Source: Mytilus edulis (Eukaryota > Mollusca > Bivalvia > Mytilida > Mytilidae). Taken from it: DNA of 64,000 nt. The notes under the pieces were generated by a model that saw only the letters and a program-made list of their open reading frames with translations, was not told the origin of the DNA and ran no database searches. Position 1 is the stretch's first letter. Each line of letters opens with the position of its first letter. This document shows, piece after piece, positions 12,701-23,714 of the stretch. Both the position numbers and the translations under genes were made by a program. The DNA lies in the NCBI RefSeq assembly GCF_963676685.1, contig NC_092346.1, positions 92,662,255 through 92,726,254 of the forward strand, written 5' to 3'.

Positions 12701-13082
12701 ACACCAAATGCCAGTTGGCTAATAACTTCAAGAAATATTCAATAAAAGTTTGGTTGTGGTGTAGTCTTTACGTAAGGCGATGTTCAATACACGGAATGAA
12801 AGTTGAAAATCAAATAATTTCGTAAAATCCTCATGACGATAATCTATTTTGTAGTAAACAAACTATGTTTTATTATTTAGTATCACAGAAACAACTTTCT
12901 TTGCATTGAAAATAATTCTAGACATTTCTTATATGCATATTGTAAAAGTGGAAAAAACTTAAAATAGCACAAATTCAAATTCAATGCTCTAATTCCATTA
13001 AATGTGACTTTTTAGTCAGTTGTAATGTATGTTTACAGTCGTTTAGATACTGGATCCCAAATATTCTCACATTGTCAACGTA

Positions 13083-13210
13083 TATTTAGTTTAAACATAT
13101 TTATTTATAGTGGATTGGGAAACAAGTTTTGCAACTTATATTAATCTCTTTCCACTTTGCGGGTGCGAGTGCTGCCTTGTAGCGGCATTAGCCTGCTCTT
13201 TTTCGAAATC
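13083..13210 (+). repeat. Interspersed repeat R5
   Basis: It reads TAGTTTAAACATATTTATTT, ATAGTGGATTGGGAAACAAG, TTTTGCAACTTATATTAAT, CTTTCCACTTTGCGG. The reverse complement of the same block, nearly identical, is at 56950-57045. Confidence 0.75.
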
Positions 13211-13239
13211 TACAAGGGTGTCTTTAACGTATATTTGTT

Positions 13240-13440
13240 CCACCTAACAGAAGTTCCAATGGAAACTTTGTTATAAACATTGTCATAATATCTATTCCTG
13301 TTGGAACAAATATTCTATACCATTTATTCCGTTGGGAACATTTACTGTACTTTTTATTCCTGTGGAAATAATATTCCAGAACATTTTTTTCTTTTGGAAC
13401 TAATATTATGAAGGAAATTCTGTTCCGTGACAACATTAAC
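13240..13440. repeat. Array of GTTCC/GGAAC palindromic motifs
   Basis: Short TTCC-N-GGAA palindromes recur through this stretch (GTTCCAATGGAAAC, TTCCTGTTGGAAC, TTCCGTTGGGAAC, TTCCTGTGGAAA, CATTTTTTTCTTTTGGAAC) at roughly 30-bp spacing. No protein is encoded. The architecture recalls the motif-array elements at 33.3, 44.95 and 48.4 kb, but I could not find clear terminal inverted repeats. Confidence 0.5.
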
Positions 13441-13554
13441 CTTATTATGTATGATCGGGTTGATTACCCAATGTTGTCAAGATAACTAACTATAATTACC
13501 AATTATCATAGCGCGAGTTTCTGCTAGCTATACAAGTTTTGACCCAGCATTATT

Positions 13555-13880
13555 TCGGAAAATGTCCGTGCCAAGTCAGGAAAAGGATTGTCATTTTTCA
13601 CTTATACCGTTAATTGTAAAACCACTACAAGAACTCTTTTTTAAAATGTAAGTTTGCATTTGGGGCAATATTGTCATTTTTTGGCAGATGCAGTTGTTAT
13701 CAAAAAGTCTATGTATGCTGGCGTTTGTTTTTGTTGCACTTCACTGTTTCTTTTGTTCAGTTTTGTTCCTCTTATAGTTGATGTGCTTTACTCAGTTTTG
13801 TTTATTAACCTTGATTTGCTTTCTCTCAATCGATGTATGACTTTTAAACAGTGATATACTACTGTTGCCTTTATTCACTT
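13555..13880 (+). repeat. Interspersed repeat R2
   Basis: It starts near GTGCCAAGTCAGGA and ends TTTGCTTTCTCTCAATCGAT, GTATGACTTTTAAACAGTGA. It is the fullest of three R2 copies. Open frames here are repeat shadows. Confidence 0.7.
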
Positions 13881-14505
13881 GTTGAAACTGATTTAGCCGA
13901 GCTAGAACTCAACACAATTTTTTGTTTAGAAAGTCATCATGTAATCATCATTATTTTTATGTTTTTTCTCATCTGTCGTATTTTGGTTAACCTGAATGCT
14001 TCCCATCATCTAACCAATATATCGTCCTCAGTGATGCTGTATTCCCAAATCCCCCATCATGTTTCTCTTATTTCTGTACTGGTTTGGATATTTATATGAG
14101 CAAACAATGTTCGTCATTTTTATCCATATTCGTCTAAATAATAAAGTCCTAGAATTTCCGCAAAATGACAAAGAGCCGGGATCGTGGTTGCTGGTCAACA
14201 TTATTTTCCAGTTTATTTTGTTAATTATGGCGCCCAAACCAAAGATGATACAACTTTTTCAGGAACAACAATATTTATTTTCCATTATTTTCCTAAACCC
14301 CATGTATGATATTGAAACTTTGGGATTAATTATCCAAATATACTAAGAGTTCGAGATGAATTTTGAACATGTTTAAATGCATCGTATTTATCAATAAAAT
14401 TCACGCCGTCTACTATTGAAATAAACTGGTGTATATAATTCTAAATTACAGGATATTCGGTAGAGTAAAGTAGTCCCAGGGACACTTTGGTTTTTTATAC
14501 ACTTT
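13881..14505. other. No recognisable gene
   Basis: Overlapping short frames on both strands have no motif. The only notable thing is the CATGATA at the right edge, which is the target duplication of the next element. Confidence 0.45.
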
Positions 14506-15087
14506 CATGATAGGGGGGGGGGGGGGGGGGCGAGACCATTTTCGGGACGCCGGGATTGGCCGATTTTAGCAACGGGAAATTGGGATTGCCTTTTTTAAAG
14601 ATCGGGAATTAGGGATAGAAAAACATCGGGATACGGGAAACCCACATTTTTAGCCATGGGAAATCGGGATTTTTATGTTGAAATATAACGGGATTGACAA
14701 AAAACTGTACCTTGGACAGATAAAAGTGTTATTTTCATAATACTTCAATCAGAATCGCATCTAGAAACAGAGTAGATCCAAATCTTATTGTTATTTTCTG
14801 CTCGATTTTTTAAAGTAACCGTAGCCAGTGCCATATCTAATATCCACTGTACACGAATGAAATGCTAACCAAAATTCATGATAAATGTCTAATCTCCTTG
14901 GTATTAGTGTCGCTCTGATTTAGAGGATCAGTATACCCAAAAGGGTAAAGGTTTTTTTTCGTGCAACGTGTTTTGCCATTTCTAATTTCAACCTTCCGTG
15001 AAACAGTTCGTGCTTCACTGTGAAATTGGTAAAATCGGCAACGTGCAAGCAATTTTTTTATTTTTCGTTCATCGTGAAATTGAATTT

Positions 15088-15112
15088 TATTCTTCTTCTT
15101 CTTCCAATACAG
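15088..15112 (-). repeat. (GAA)n tail of the LINE
   Basis: On the minus strand, just past the LINE ORF, there is GGAAGAAGAAGAAGAATAAA. A short simple-repeat tail, rather than poly(A), is usual for CR1/L2-like LINEs and marks the 3' end of the insertion. Confidence 0.6.
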
Positions 15113-15199
15113 TGCAGTCCTCTAGTTGAGTTTATCGCACTATTGCCCATGCTGGGTGTGACAACAAAGGTGCAAGTTAAAAACAGTCTGATGGTGCGA

Positions 15200-17119
15200 T
15201 TATGGGATACTGCAGCTCAGTACCGCCTGCTTGAAAGCATCTAGTGAGGTACTGTCCACCAAAGGTTGTGGGAGGCTGTTCCATATCCTTATGCTGTCTG
15301 GGAAGAAGGAATGCCTGTAAGTTGAAGTTCTGGCATACGGTACGAGAAATCGTGTTGTGTGTCCTCTTGCTACGAATGATGTAGTGTGTAGCTCTTGCGT
15401 TGGTATTGCTACGAGGCCATTTACAATCCTGTACATCATTACTGCTTTGCAGTTGGCCCTCCTCTCGGCTAGTGGTTGCCACTGTAGAGTTTTTAGCATT
15501 GATGTTACACTGCTGGTTTGTTGGTAGTTGTTCAATACAAACCGGGCTGATCTTCTTTGCACACTTTCTAATTTCTGTATGTTAAGGTTGGTGAACGGGT
15601 CCCAGACTGAGCATGCATACTCAAGCAATGGTCTTACTAGCGTTGTGTAGCATACAGCTTTTGTTTTTTGGGGACAGTGCTGAAGATTTCTTTGGATGAA
15701 GGCCCTGGTTGAATTAGCCTTTTTAGCTATACTCTCTATGTGGGTGTTCCAATTAATAGTTTTGTGGATTGTGACGCCTAGATATTTTGCTGAGTCAACC
15801 AGTTCTAAATTGTGCCCATGAATGTTGTAGCTTGTTAGATGTGGTTTGCGCTTGTTGGTAACGCGTAGCAGTTGGCATTTGCTGGGATGGAATTCCATTT
15901 GCCAATCAGATTCCCATCTGAGCAAGTTGTTCATGTCTTCTTGTAGTAACTTCGAGTCTGCATCATTTTGGATCCTTCTGTACAGTACGCAGTCATCAGC
16001 AAATAGACGGACTGTTGATGACTGAACATAGTCTGGTAGGTCGTTGATGAATAGAAGGAACATGAATGGTCCAAGTACGCTCCCCTGTGGTACCCCTGAT
16101 TGGACTGGTGCAGTGTGAGATGTTTTACCATCCACAACGACTCTCTGATTTCTGGAGCTTAGGAAGTCCCTGATCCATTGGAGTGTTGGCCCGTTTATAC
16201 CATAGTACTCTGCTTTGTACAAAAGTCTCTCCTGAGGGACTTTATCGAATGCCTTGGAAAAATCAAGCAAGATAAGGTCAATTTGTTCACCGAGATCTAT
16301 GTTTTTAGCCAGGTCCTGTATTGTAAGGATAAGTTGTGACTCGCAGGAACGGTTCTTTCTGAATCCATGTTGAGCGTCGTTTAGGATGCCGTGGATATCA
16401 AGATGTTTTGCAATACTACTGCATATTATGTGCTCTAGGATCTTGCATGTGACAACAGTCAATGAAACTGGGCGGTAGTTACTGGCACGTGATTTATCTC
16501 CTTTCTTAAAAATTGGAACCACAAAGGCTTCTTTCCATTCAGGTGGTATGGTGCCTTGATTTATTGATGCTTGAAAGAAAGTGGTAAATGTTTCTGCTAG
16601 GTATGGTGCAAGCTCTTTGAGTAGTCTTGTCGGGATCTCATCTGGACCAGCTGCTTTGTGGATGTTCAAGTTGCTTAGCAGTTTTTGTACGCCATTTTCA
16701 GTTACATGTATTCTGTTCATTGTTGGATGTGGACTCTTTCCTTTATTCGGTATGGTTTTGATATCCTCACTGGTGTTGAATACAGATGAAAATTGGTCAT
16801 TCAGAATGTTTGCCTTCTTTTCGCTTTCTGAGTAAGTGAGTCCATCTGTATCTTTGAGAGGCGAAACTCCAACAGATTCGCATTTCTTACTTTTAATAAA
16901 TCCCCAGAATCTTTTAGGGTTTGCTGATAATTCAGGATTAATGATGTCGTTAATGTAGTCTCTATAAGCCTTCCTACATTCTTTCTGTGTAGCGGCTTTT
17001 AATCGATGGTATCTGTCAAAATCAGATTTTCTTTTGGTCTTTCTTGCTTTTTCAAAGCTCCTCTTTTTCTGTCTTGTAAGTTTTTTAATTTTTTTTATTT
17101 CGCGTTTGTCCGTGATCAT
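15200..17119 (-). CDS. LINE ORF2: reverse transcriptase, 5'-truncated (CR1/jockey-like)
   Basis: A 639-residue uninterrupted minus-strand frame encoding a non-LTR retrotransposon reverse transcriptase. Visible landmarks: KAAGPDEIP (155-163), NYRPVSLT (214-221), motif A LLDFSKAFDKV (284-294), motif B SGVPQGSVLGP (341-351), catalytic motif C FADD (373-376), YLGV (446-449), and the C-terminal block LLEYACSVWDP (498-508). The N-terminal apurinic-type endonuclease is absent: the frame starts in the linker before RT and the sequence before 17120 does not continue it, so this is a 5'-truncated copy, the usual product of incomplete target-primed reverse transcription. The RT itself has no stop, which suggests a fairly recent insertion. 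The FADD box and simple-repeat tail favour the CR1/jockey group; the exact clade is not settled. It is not a host gene. Confidence 0.9.
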   Translation of the reverse strand: MITDKREIKKIKKLTRQKKRSFEKARKTKRKSDFDRYHRLKAATQKECRKAYRDYINDIINPELSANPKRFWGFIKSKKCESVGVSPLKDTDGLTYSESEKKANILNDQFSSVFNTSEDIKTIPNKGKSPHPTMNRIHVTENGVQKLLSNLNIHKAAGPDEIPTRLLKELAPYLAETFTTFFQASINQGTIPPEWKEAFVVPIFKKGDKSRASNYRPVSLTVVTCKILEHIICSSIAKHLDIHGILNDAQHGFRKNRSCESQLILTIQDLAKNIDLGEQIDLILLDFSKAFDKVPQERLLYKAEYYGINGPTLQWIRDFLSSRNQRVVVDGKTSHTAPVQSGVPQGSVLGPFMFLLFINDLPDYVQSSTVRLFADDCVLYRRIQNDADSKLLQEDMNNLLRWESDWQMEFHPSKCQLLRVTNKRKPHLTSYNIHGHNLELVDSAKYLGVTIHKTINWNTHIESIAKKANSTRAFIQRNLQHCPQKTKAVCYTTLVRPLLEYACSVWDPFTNLNIQKLESVQRRSARFVLNNYQQTSSVTSMLKTLQWQPLAERRANCKAVMMYRIVNGLVAIPTQELHTTSFVARGHTTRFLVPYARTSTYRHSFFPDSIRIWNSLPQPLVDSTSLDAFKQAVLSCSIP

Positions 17120-17739
17120 AACGCCTCTTTACAACCCTTCCCAAAAGTTAGACTTGATTTGGATATTTTCAATAAGAGTAAGATTATGTAAGACCTAAAA
17201 GAAAACACATGTGTTTTTTAGGGGATGTTACCTGAAACACATGTATTTTTTCTTGGCCTTACTACACAGATAATTTCACAGACACAGTCTTCTCTATAAT
17301 CGAATATCATATAAAAATATTTATGACATTCTACAATTTTGAAGAAAACAAATACCCCAACTTGACGTGTTTAAAATATACGTACTGAATATATTGTTCA
17401 AAATGCACAAATTCAGGAAAGCAAATAATTAAGAACAACATTACTCAGAGGGTTTAATTTTCAAAGTTTAACAGGACGGCCTCCTTTAAAAGTTGTGTCA
17501 GATGTGTCTATTCGTTACCTTAAATAGTGGAGGACCTCTTTAATAAATAAATGGTGATTTCTTGTTTATCGGAATCGGGATTTTTAACAAATATGTCCGG
17601 GATTTCGGGATTTTCTGATATTAAAACCGGGAAATCGGGATGAGAACCCCTCTAGCTCCCCCCCCCCCATGATACTATTCCCGGGTAACTATATTTATTT
17701 ATGGAACTGCGCTATTATTTACACTGTGCAATTTACTAG

Positions 17740-17905
17740 TTGATGATGAACCCATATAAGTGACGTCACAATCAGCGAAATTACTATTTGTCTTTCGCAA
17801 TATCTTGTATGCTTTTGAACACCTTTAAAAAGGAGACTACTCAAATGGGCCTTTAAAAAACACGCAATTTAAAATTGGATGTATCTTCCTTAGCTTACTA
17901 CAAAG
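17740..17905 (+). repeat. Segment repeated at 11335-11520
   Basis: This is the second copy of the segment described at 11335. It lies just to the right of the poly-G/poly-C element. Confidence 0.55.
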
Positions 17906-18690
17906 TTCATGGTTGTATGTAATATTTTATTTTTGTTTTCATAGGTCGCTGTTTCTTTGGTTACTCTATGTTCAATTAAAGGATATCAACAAAATTTTGC
18001 CAAAATTAAAGACATGCATGGCATACGGGAAGTACTTTATTAAGGTTTAAGGTGTAATACCACCAAATCATGGTACGTCACATCCGGTTGCATACAAAAA
18101 TAGGTCGAAAAAAATCCGTTAAATTTAAGTTGTAGGTAATTAATCCTACATTTATTGCAGTAAACATTTCTAGGTCATAAACATATCTTGGGTATTTCAA
18201 AGCACCATTATTTTTTAGTTGGGGTTTGTATAAAACATTTTAGAAACTTAAGGATAGATCGTTACTAAAGCTTGTGCACAGTTAGAAAAGAGGTGAAACA
18301 TTTGATTGTTTATATAACTTCCAGTGATGGTTATTTTTTTTTATGCAATGAAACGTTATATGAAATTTTCTCTGTAGTACTGGACAGGATGAAAATTTAC
18401 TCATGCCAAGTATTTCTTTATTTGAAACAAAGATAAATTCTGTACTATTTTTTAAAAGTGCAAATTTACCAAAGACAAATAAGGTAAATAAATGGTTTTA
18501 CACCTAACATTGGGAACCTGTATGTGCACATTTGACCTCGTGAGTACTCTCATGTATAAGGACTTATTGAAACCTCCTTGGAGACAGTAAATTTTTATAT
18601 GGATTGTTCATTCTGCGTGAATACATTTATTGCTCATTTCTTAAAACATTCCTATCACAAATGAGTGAAATTTACCCCATTATTTTTATT
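17906..18690. other. No recognisable gene
   Basis: AT-rich sequence with no supported exon. From about 18735 (GCATGATGACAATAGCTA) it becomes similar to 34940-35000, the 3' flank of the duplicated C1q locus. Confidence 0.45.
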
Positions 18691-18864
18691 TATTGGCCTG
18701 AAAAATTGAAATTTTGAGAAAATGAGAGGTATAAATGAACCGAACTATACTGAACGTTAATAAACTCTGCATGATGACAATAGCTAAATGATGAACACAT
18801 AAGGTGTATCAGAACCACCAACCCCTGACCCTTATCCCGATTCCTTTGAAATGTATGGAACACA

Positions 18865-19030
18865 CATCTTCTACATAAAAAAAATGCATGTACCAAGTCA
18901 GGAATATGACATTTGTTGTCAATTCGTTTGATGTGTTTTATCTTTTGATTTTGATTATGGATTTTCCGATTTGAATTTTCTCTGAGTTCATTATTATTGT
19001 AATTAAATTTACTTGTTTGTACTGAAATTA
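18865..19030 (+). repeat. Interspersed repeat R1
   Basis: It reads GTACCAAGTCAGGAATATGA, TTCGTTTGATGTGTTTTATC, then GAATTTTCTCTGAGTTCATT. It sits in the same position relative to the C1q 3' flank as the R1 copy at 35025-35152, so these two copies are probably related by segmental duplication rather than by separate insertions. Confidence 0.75.
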
Positions 19031-19264
19031 CATTTTTCAATACTCACATAAAACATGGCGGACATAATAACAGTTGTAAAAAATGTTGAGTGATAAAAAG
19101 GCATTAACGCATGATATAGACAGTTTTATGAAGCTGATATTGTTGTGGAATAAACCTCTTGTATTGTGGTGGTAACTGTGACGTCAAACACCCCAAATTC
19201 TAGACCCAAACGAACTAGATCCTCAGAAGGTGAGACAGCCCGCCCTGATTGTAAACAAACAAAA

Positions 19265-20059
19265 ATGGCTAGTACAGACAGTCTTGAAAGTTCGATAAAA
19301 CTACTAGTTGATAGTGTGAAAGAAATAAAAGAAGGACAAGATAGTATGAAGAGAATGTTTGAATCCAAAATTGATAGACTTAGAAATGATGTTCTGACCA
19401 CAATAGATGAAAAAATGAAAGCATTAAAAACTGATATTGATTTAGATATAGCAAGAGAATCAACACGAATAGACGAGTTAGTTAATACAGTTCAGATTCT
19501 TTCTTCACGATTTAATAACATTGAAATAAATCCAGATAATTTAGTTGCCCAAGGCCCAAACCCGTCGTTTAATGATCAAACCAATCCGTTAAACAATAAT
19601 GAAGTAACGGTGATAGTAAAAAATCTACCGCAAACGGACGAAGAGAATTTAACGGATAAAATGAACGAAGTAATATGTAAATTGGGTGAAGATGTGTCAT
19701 CTAGTGTTAAGATAGCCGCAATAACGCGCCTAAAGCAAAGGATTCCCAGTAAACCAGGACTTGTGAAAGTCAGTCTCCAAAACGCACAACAAAAAATAAA
19801 GATACTACGAAACAAGCACAAGCTGAAAAACGACGATCATTTTAATAACATTTTCTTTCAAAGTGCAAAATCTAGAGTTGAAAGGTTATTGGAAACAAAC
19901 ACGCGTATGATACTTCGAGAACTCCCACAGGGGAACGCATACAGAATGACGGGAAACGGGCGTATACTGCGAAAAAGAAATGAGGAAACGAATGACAACG
20001 GCGGCAACCCAACAGAAAATATGGATGCGCAAAACTCGCAAGGCGGCGCGCACAGATAG
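19265..20059 (+). CDS. LINE ORF1 protein (coiled coil plus RRM-like domain)
   Basis: 264 residues from the ATG at 19265. The frame is open further upstream without an ATG, so I chose this Met. Residues about 5-90 are a charged heptad-rich coiled coil (LESSIKLLVDSVKEIKEG and so on). Residues about 110-200 look like the RNA-recognition fold of L1-type ORF1 proteins, with a VTVIVKNLP strand and a later LVKVSLQNAQQKIKILRNK segment. The tail is basic then N/G-rich. Such proteins trimerise and chaperone the element RNA. The TAG stop at 20057-20059 is followed in the same frame, without any ATG, by the ORF2 endonuclease, which is unusual. The frame is intact. Confidence 0.8.
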   Translation: MASTDSLESSIKLLVDSVKEIKEGQDSMKRMFESKIDRLRNDVLTTIDEKMKALKTDIDLDIARESTRIDELVNTVQILSSRFNNIEINPDNLVAQGPNPSFNDQTNPLNNNEVTVIVKNLPQTDEENLTDKMNEVICKLGEDVSSSVKIAAITRLKQRIPSKPGLVKVSLQNAQQKIKILRNKHKLKNDDHFNNIFFQSAKSRVERLLETNTRMILRELPQGNAYRMTGNGRILRKRNEETNDNGGNPTENMDAQNSQGGAHR

Positions 20060-23000
20060 GATATAACCCGACGCAATGGTGTTATTAAAGTCGGACATTT
20101 CAACGCTTGCGGATGGACACAGAACAACAGTTTATTAAGAAAAAACATTGTTTATAGCATCGATGCTGACATTTTAAGTGTATGCGAAACACACCTCAAA
20201 TCAACTGACAATTTACAAGTAGACGGGTATACATGGAAAGGATTAAACAGACATTGCATTCATCGAAATGATTAAACAGACATTGCATTCATCGAAATGC
20301 TCCAAAAGGTTCGGGTGGAGTCGGACTCCTGATTAAACAATGGACACTGAACGAATATAACTGCGAATTGATTGACGGTAGCTTTGAAGGAATATTTTGT
20401 GTTCGTTTCACATCAAAATCTACAAATTTCACCTTTACGGTACTTTCATGTTATTTACCGCCTGAAACCTCCATTTGGGGCAGAGATTCACAAGGTTTTT
20501 TTGCTCAGGTTCTAACAAATATTTATGACCAATCTGAGAGCGATATGATTATTCTATGCGGTGATTTCAATTCTCGAATAGGAAACCTAAAAGACTACTC
20601 GGAATTTGACTGTATTCCTACTAGAAATGTTATAGATAAAACTAAAAATCAACATGGGAAATCCTTCATAGAATTTTTAAATGAGTCGAAAATGTGTGTT
20701 TTGAACGGAAGGTATGACCCTGTACATGATGACTTCACTTGTGTTTCCGGTAGAGGGAAATCAGTAGTGGACTATATTTGCGTTCCGCATGACGCTCTAA
20801 AACTGATAGAGTCATTTCAAGTTATTACTGCACGATCAATAGTTGAAAATTTCAATCTTTTTGAATTTCTTGGAGAAAGAAGTAAAGTTCCTGATCATTC
20901 CGTTATATTAACAGAATTCAAAACCTACGAGGAAGCTAACGAATCCTACCAAGTTACGAGTTCTCTGCCAAAACGATACAAATTAAACTCAATACCAAAT
21001 GATTTTCTAGCGTCGGACATGCGTAAAACGGCTTTGCAAACTTTGATATTCAGAATAGAAACCACAAGAGAAAATCAGACTAATATGGATAATATATATT
21101 TAGATTTGTGTAATATAATCATTGACGAAATGAACGCTAAAATTCCAGTTTTCGACACTAGTAGAAAGACAAGTAAACGTTTTAAAGTGGGAAAACCTTA
21201 TTGGAATGACCATCTTGACTCACTGTGGCATTCAATGCGTTATAAAGAAAAAGGATTTCTTAAATTCAGAGGTAATTTGTCCGTTAAACGTAAACTCCGT
21301 GAAGAATTTCATACTGCCCAAAAAATATTTGACCGCACTTTAAAGCGATGTGAACGACAATTTAGACATTCGTTTTGTGTTGAAGTTGAAAACATGACAA
21401 CATCGAACCCTAATGAATTTTGGGAAAAAATTAAAAAACTCGGACCTCGTAAAACCCAGAGAATCCCGATGGAGGTATATGGCGAAGATGGAATGATTCT
21501 CACGGATGATGAAACTATATTGAATAAATGGAAAACGGAATTTCAGAACATATACAATACGGACAATGCAGCTTCAAATTTCGACGATGAATTTTATAGG
21601 CAAGTTTCAACACACAAATCGTCATTAGAGGACAAAATGCTTGACCCGCTTTATAATGAAAATCAAGAAATAAATACAACTATAACCATCGAAGAAGTTA
21701 GACGGCTTGTGTACAAAACAAAAAACGGCAAAAGTTGTGGTATAGATAGTATTCTATACGAAGTACTGAAGTATGAACCTATAGTGGCCGTAATTCATTC
21801 ATTGTTCCAACTGATTTTTGAAACCGGTATAATTCCGTCTGTTTGGAGACAGGCTATACTTTGTCCAATTCTAAAAGACAAATCTTCAGATCCACGTGTA
21901 CCTCTCAATTACCGAGGAATTAGTTTACTTTCTTGTATATCAAAACTGTACAGTGCATTCATAAACAGTCGATTATCATCATATTTAGAGTCCAACGATA
22001 TTTTAGCAGACGAACAAAATGGTTTTCGCTCCGATCGATCGTGTGAGGATCATGTATTTACTCTTAATGCTGTAGCGAGAAACCTGAAGACTTCATTTGC
22101 GACTTTTATTGATCTTAAGAAAGCGTTCGATTTTGTTGACCGAGATTTGCTGTTGTATAAGCTTTTGTTAAATAACATTGATGGGAAAATTTACAACTCG
22201 ATTAAAGACATTTACCTTAGTACTTCTGCTTGTGTTCGTGTGAACAACAGACTTTCACAGTGGTTTGTATGCAGTTCTGGTGTTAAACAAGGGGATAATT
22301 TATCCCCGACGTTATTTTCGATTTTTATCAACGATCTGGTAGAGGAAGTAAACAGTCTCGGACTTGGTGTAAATATTGGCGACTCAACGCTTTCATTACT
22401 TTTATATGCGGACGACATAGTCTTATTGGCTTCATCTGAAACTGACATGCAATGCATGCTTGATAAAGTTCATGAGTGGTGCAAGCGATGGCGTGTTTTG
22501 ATAAATACAGAGAAATCAAAAGTTATGCATTTTCGTCCGTCTCGATCTAAAAGAAGTGAATTCCAGTTCAAAATCGGTGACAATCTACTTCAAATAACTG
22601 ACACATACAAATACCTCGGTGTAACTTTTCACGACCTAAAGGACTTTAGAGACTATCAGAAGCTGGAGGTAGAGCTTTAGGAGGAGTTATCTCCAAGATT
22701 CATCATCTAAAAGACTTCGGAATTAAAACTTTTGAGAAACTTTTTACCTCTTGTGTAGTACCAGTGCTTGACTACAGCTCTTCGATCTGGGGATACAAAG
22801 ACTTTGCTTTCTTGAATCAAATCCAGAACAAAGCAATTCGTTATTTTCTTGGCGTCCATAAATTTGCACCGACATTGGCAATAAACGGTGAAGTTGGTTG
22901 GATGAACTCAAAGGAACGACGATGGTGCAATATGATAAGGTATTGGAACAAACTTTTATCAATGGACGACACTCGTATATGTAAACGCGTCTTCAATTGG

Positions 23001-23570
23001 GACTACGAAAAATGCATGAACAATTGGTCATCCGAAGTGAAAAACATTATGTCAGTTATAGGACTAGAGAGCAATTTTATTACAAAAAACACATGCGATT
23101 CACTGATGTGTAAAACATTGCTCAAAGATAAATGCTGCGCAGATTGGCAGAAAGGTTTAATAAACTTTCCGAAACTACGAACATACAGGCTCATAAAATC
23201 TGAATACTGCTGTGAACAATACATTGAACTTAATCTTAACCGTACTGAAAGATCCATAATAGCGCAACTCAGGTGTGGCATTCTTCCTCTCAGGTTAGAA
23301 ACTGGTCGTTTTGTAGGTGAAGACGAATGTGACCGTTTGTGTAAAATGTGTAGCGATAACTGTGTGGAAAACGAATTTCATTTCCTTATAAACTGTAACT
23401 TTTATAACAATCTGCGACTGCAACATTTCTCACAAATAGACAATTTATGTATACTATCAAATGATGAACAGTTTAAATATTTACTATGTCAACATCCGAG
23501 AAAAACTGCTAAATTTCTATTGCAAGCTTTCAGTAAGAGAAAAAACTTTTTATACGAAAATTTTCGATAA
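20060..23570 (+). pseudogene. LINE ORF2: endonuclease-RT, disabled by two frame breaks
   Basis: The sequence after the ORF1 stop encodes, in ORF1's frame, an AP-endonuclease start (GHFNACGW, then LSVCETHL). A 29-bp tandem duplication at 20242-20299 then shifts the frame and creates a TGA at 20269. From 20272 the second frame runs to 22680: endonuclease motifs CGDFNSRIG and SVVDYICV and PDHSVI; RT motif A FIDLKKAFDFVD, motif B SGVKQGDNLSPTLF, motif C YADD at 22405-22416, and YLGV. Near 22652-22662 the frame changes again; the third part (from AGGRALGG at 22662 to TAA at 23568-23570) holds PVLDYSSSIWG and a C-terminal zinc knuckle with C..C...C...HFLINC. No ATG opens the long middle frame at 20368 (it is TTG). 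The element cannot make a whole ORF2 protein as it stands. Confidence 0.85.
20242..20299 (+). repeat. 29-bp perfect tandem duplication inside ORF2
   Basis: The 29-mer beginning ATTAAACAGACATTGCATTC occupies 20242-20270 and again 20271-20299 without a mismatch. Because 29 is not a multiple of three, it breaks the endonuclease reading frame. The perfect match implies a recent event. Confidence 0.95.
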
Positions 23571-23714
23571 CATTTTATTTATTTTTGTTCGTCGTACCAT
23601 TGAAATTTATGTTTAAAGTGACTTATAGACCCAAAGGGTCGGGTGTTCTAATTATTGTTTTTATATCTCACTGTATTATATAATATTTTGTGAAAAACAC
23701 ATGTCACTATAATA

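Larger units (their letters stand above)
14506..17674. mobile_element. Poly-G/poly-C bounded element with 7-bp target duplication
   Basis: CATGATA at 14506-14512 directly precedes a run of 18 G. At the other end 10 C (17658-17667) directly precede CATGATA at 17668-17674. The subterminal 200 bp on the left and 100 bp on the right both carry many copies of CGGGA(T/A), such as ATCGGGATACGGGAAA on the left and CCGGGATTTCGGGATTTTC on the right. A LINE fragment (about 15088-17120) sits in the middle, on the minus strand. The flanks read continuously across the duplication. I infer a non-autonomous mobile unit into which the LINE inserted. The class is unknown to me. Confidence 0.65.

Noticed and set aside
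12531..12722. Plus-strand 63-codon frame that looks like a small membrane protein
   Set aside because: It lies within repeat R1, and related R1 copies have no conserved reading frame.
13250..13400. Heat-shock element cluster
   Set aside because: Half sites TTCC and GGAA are present, but spacing is not the regular 2-bp alternation of HSF sites, and no gene start is near.
20368..20370. Start of LINE ORF2 at 20368
   Set aside because: The codon is TTG, in the middle of the endonuclease. The frame was opened by the 29-bp duplication upstream, not by a real start.
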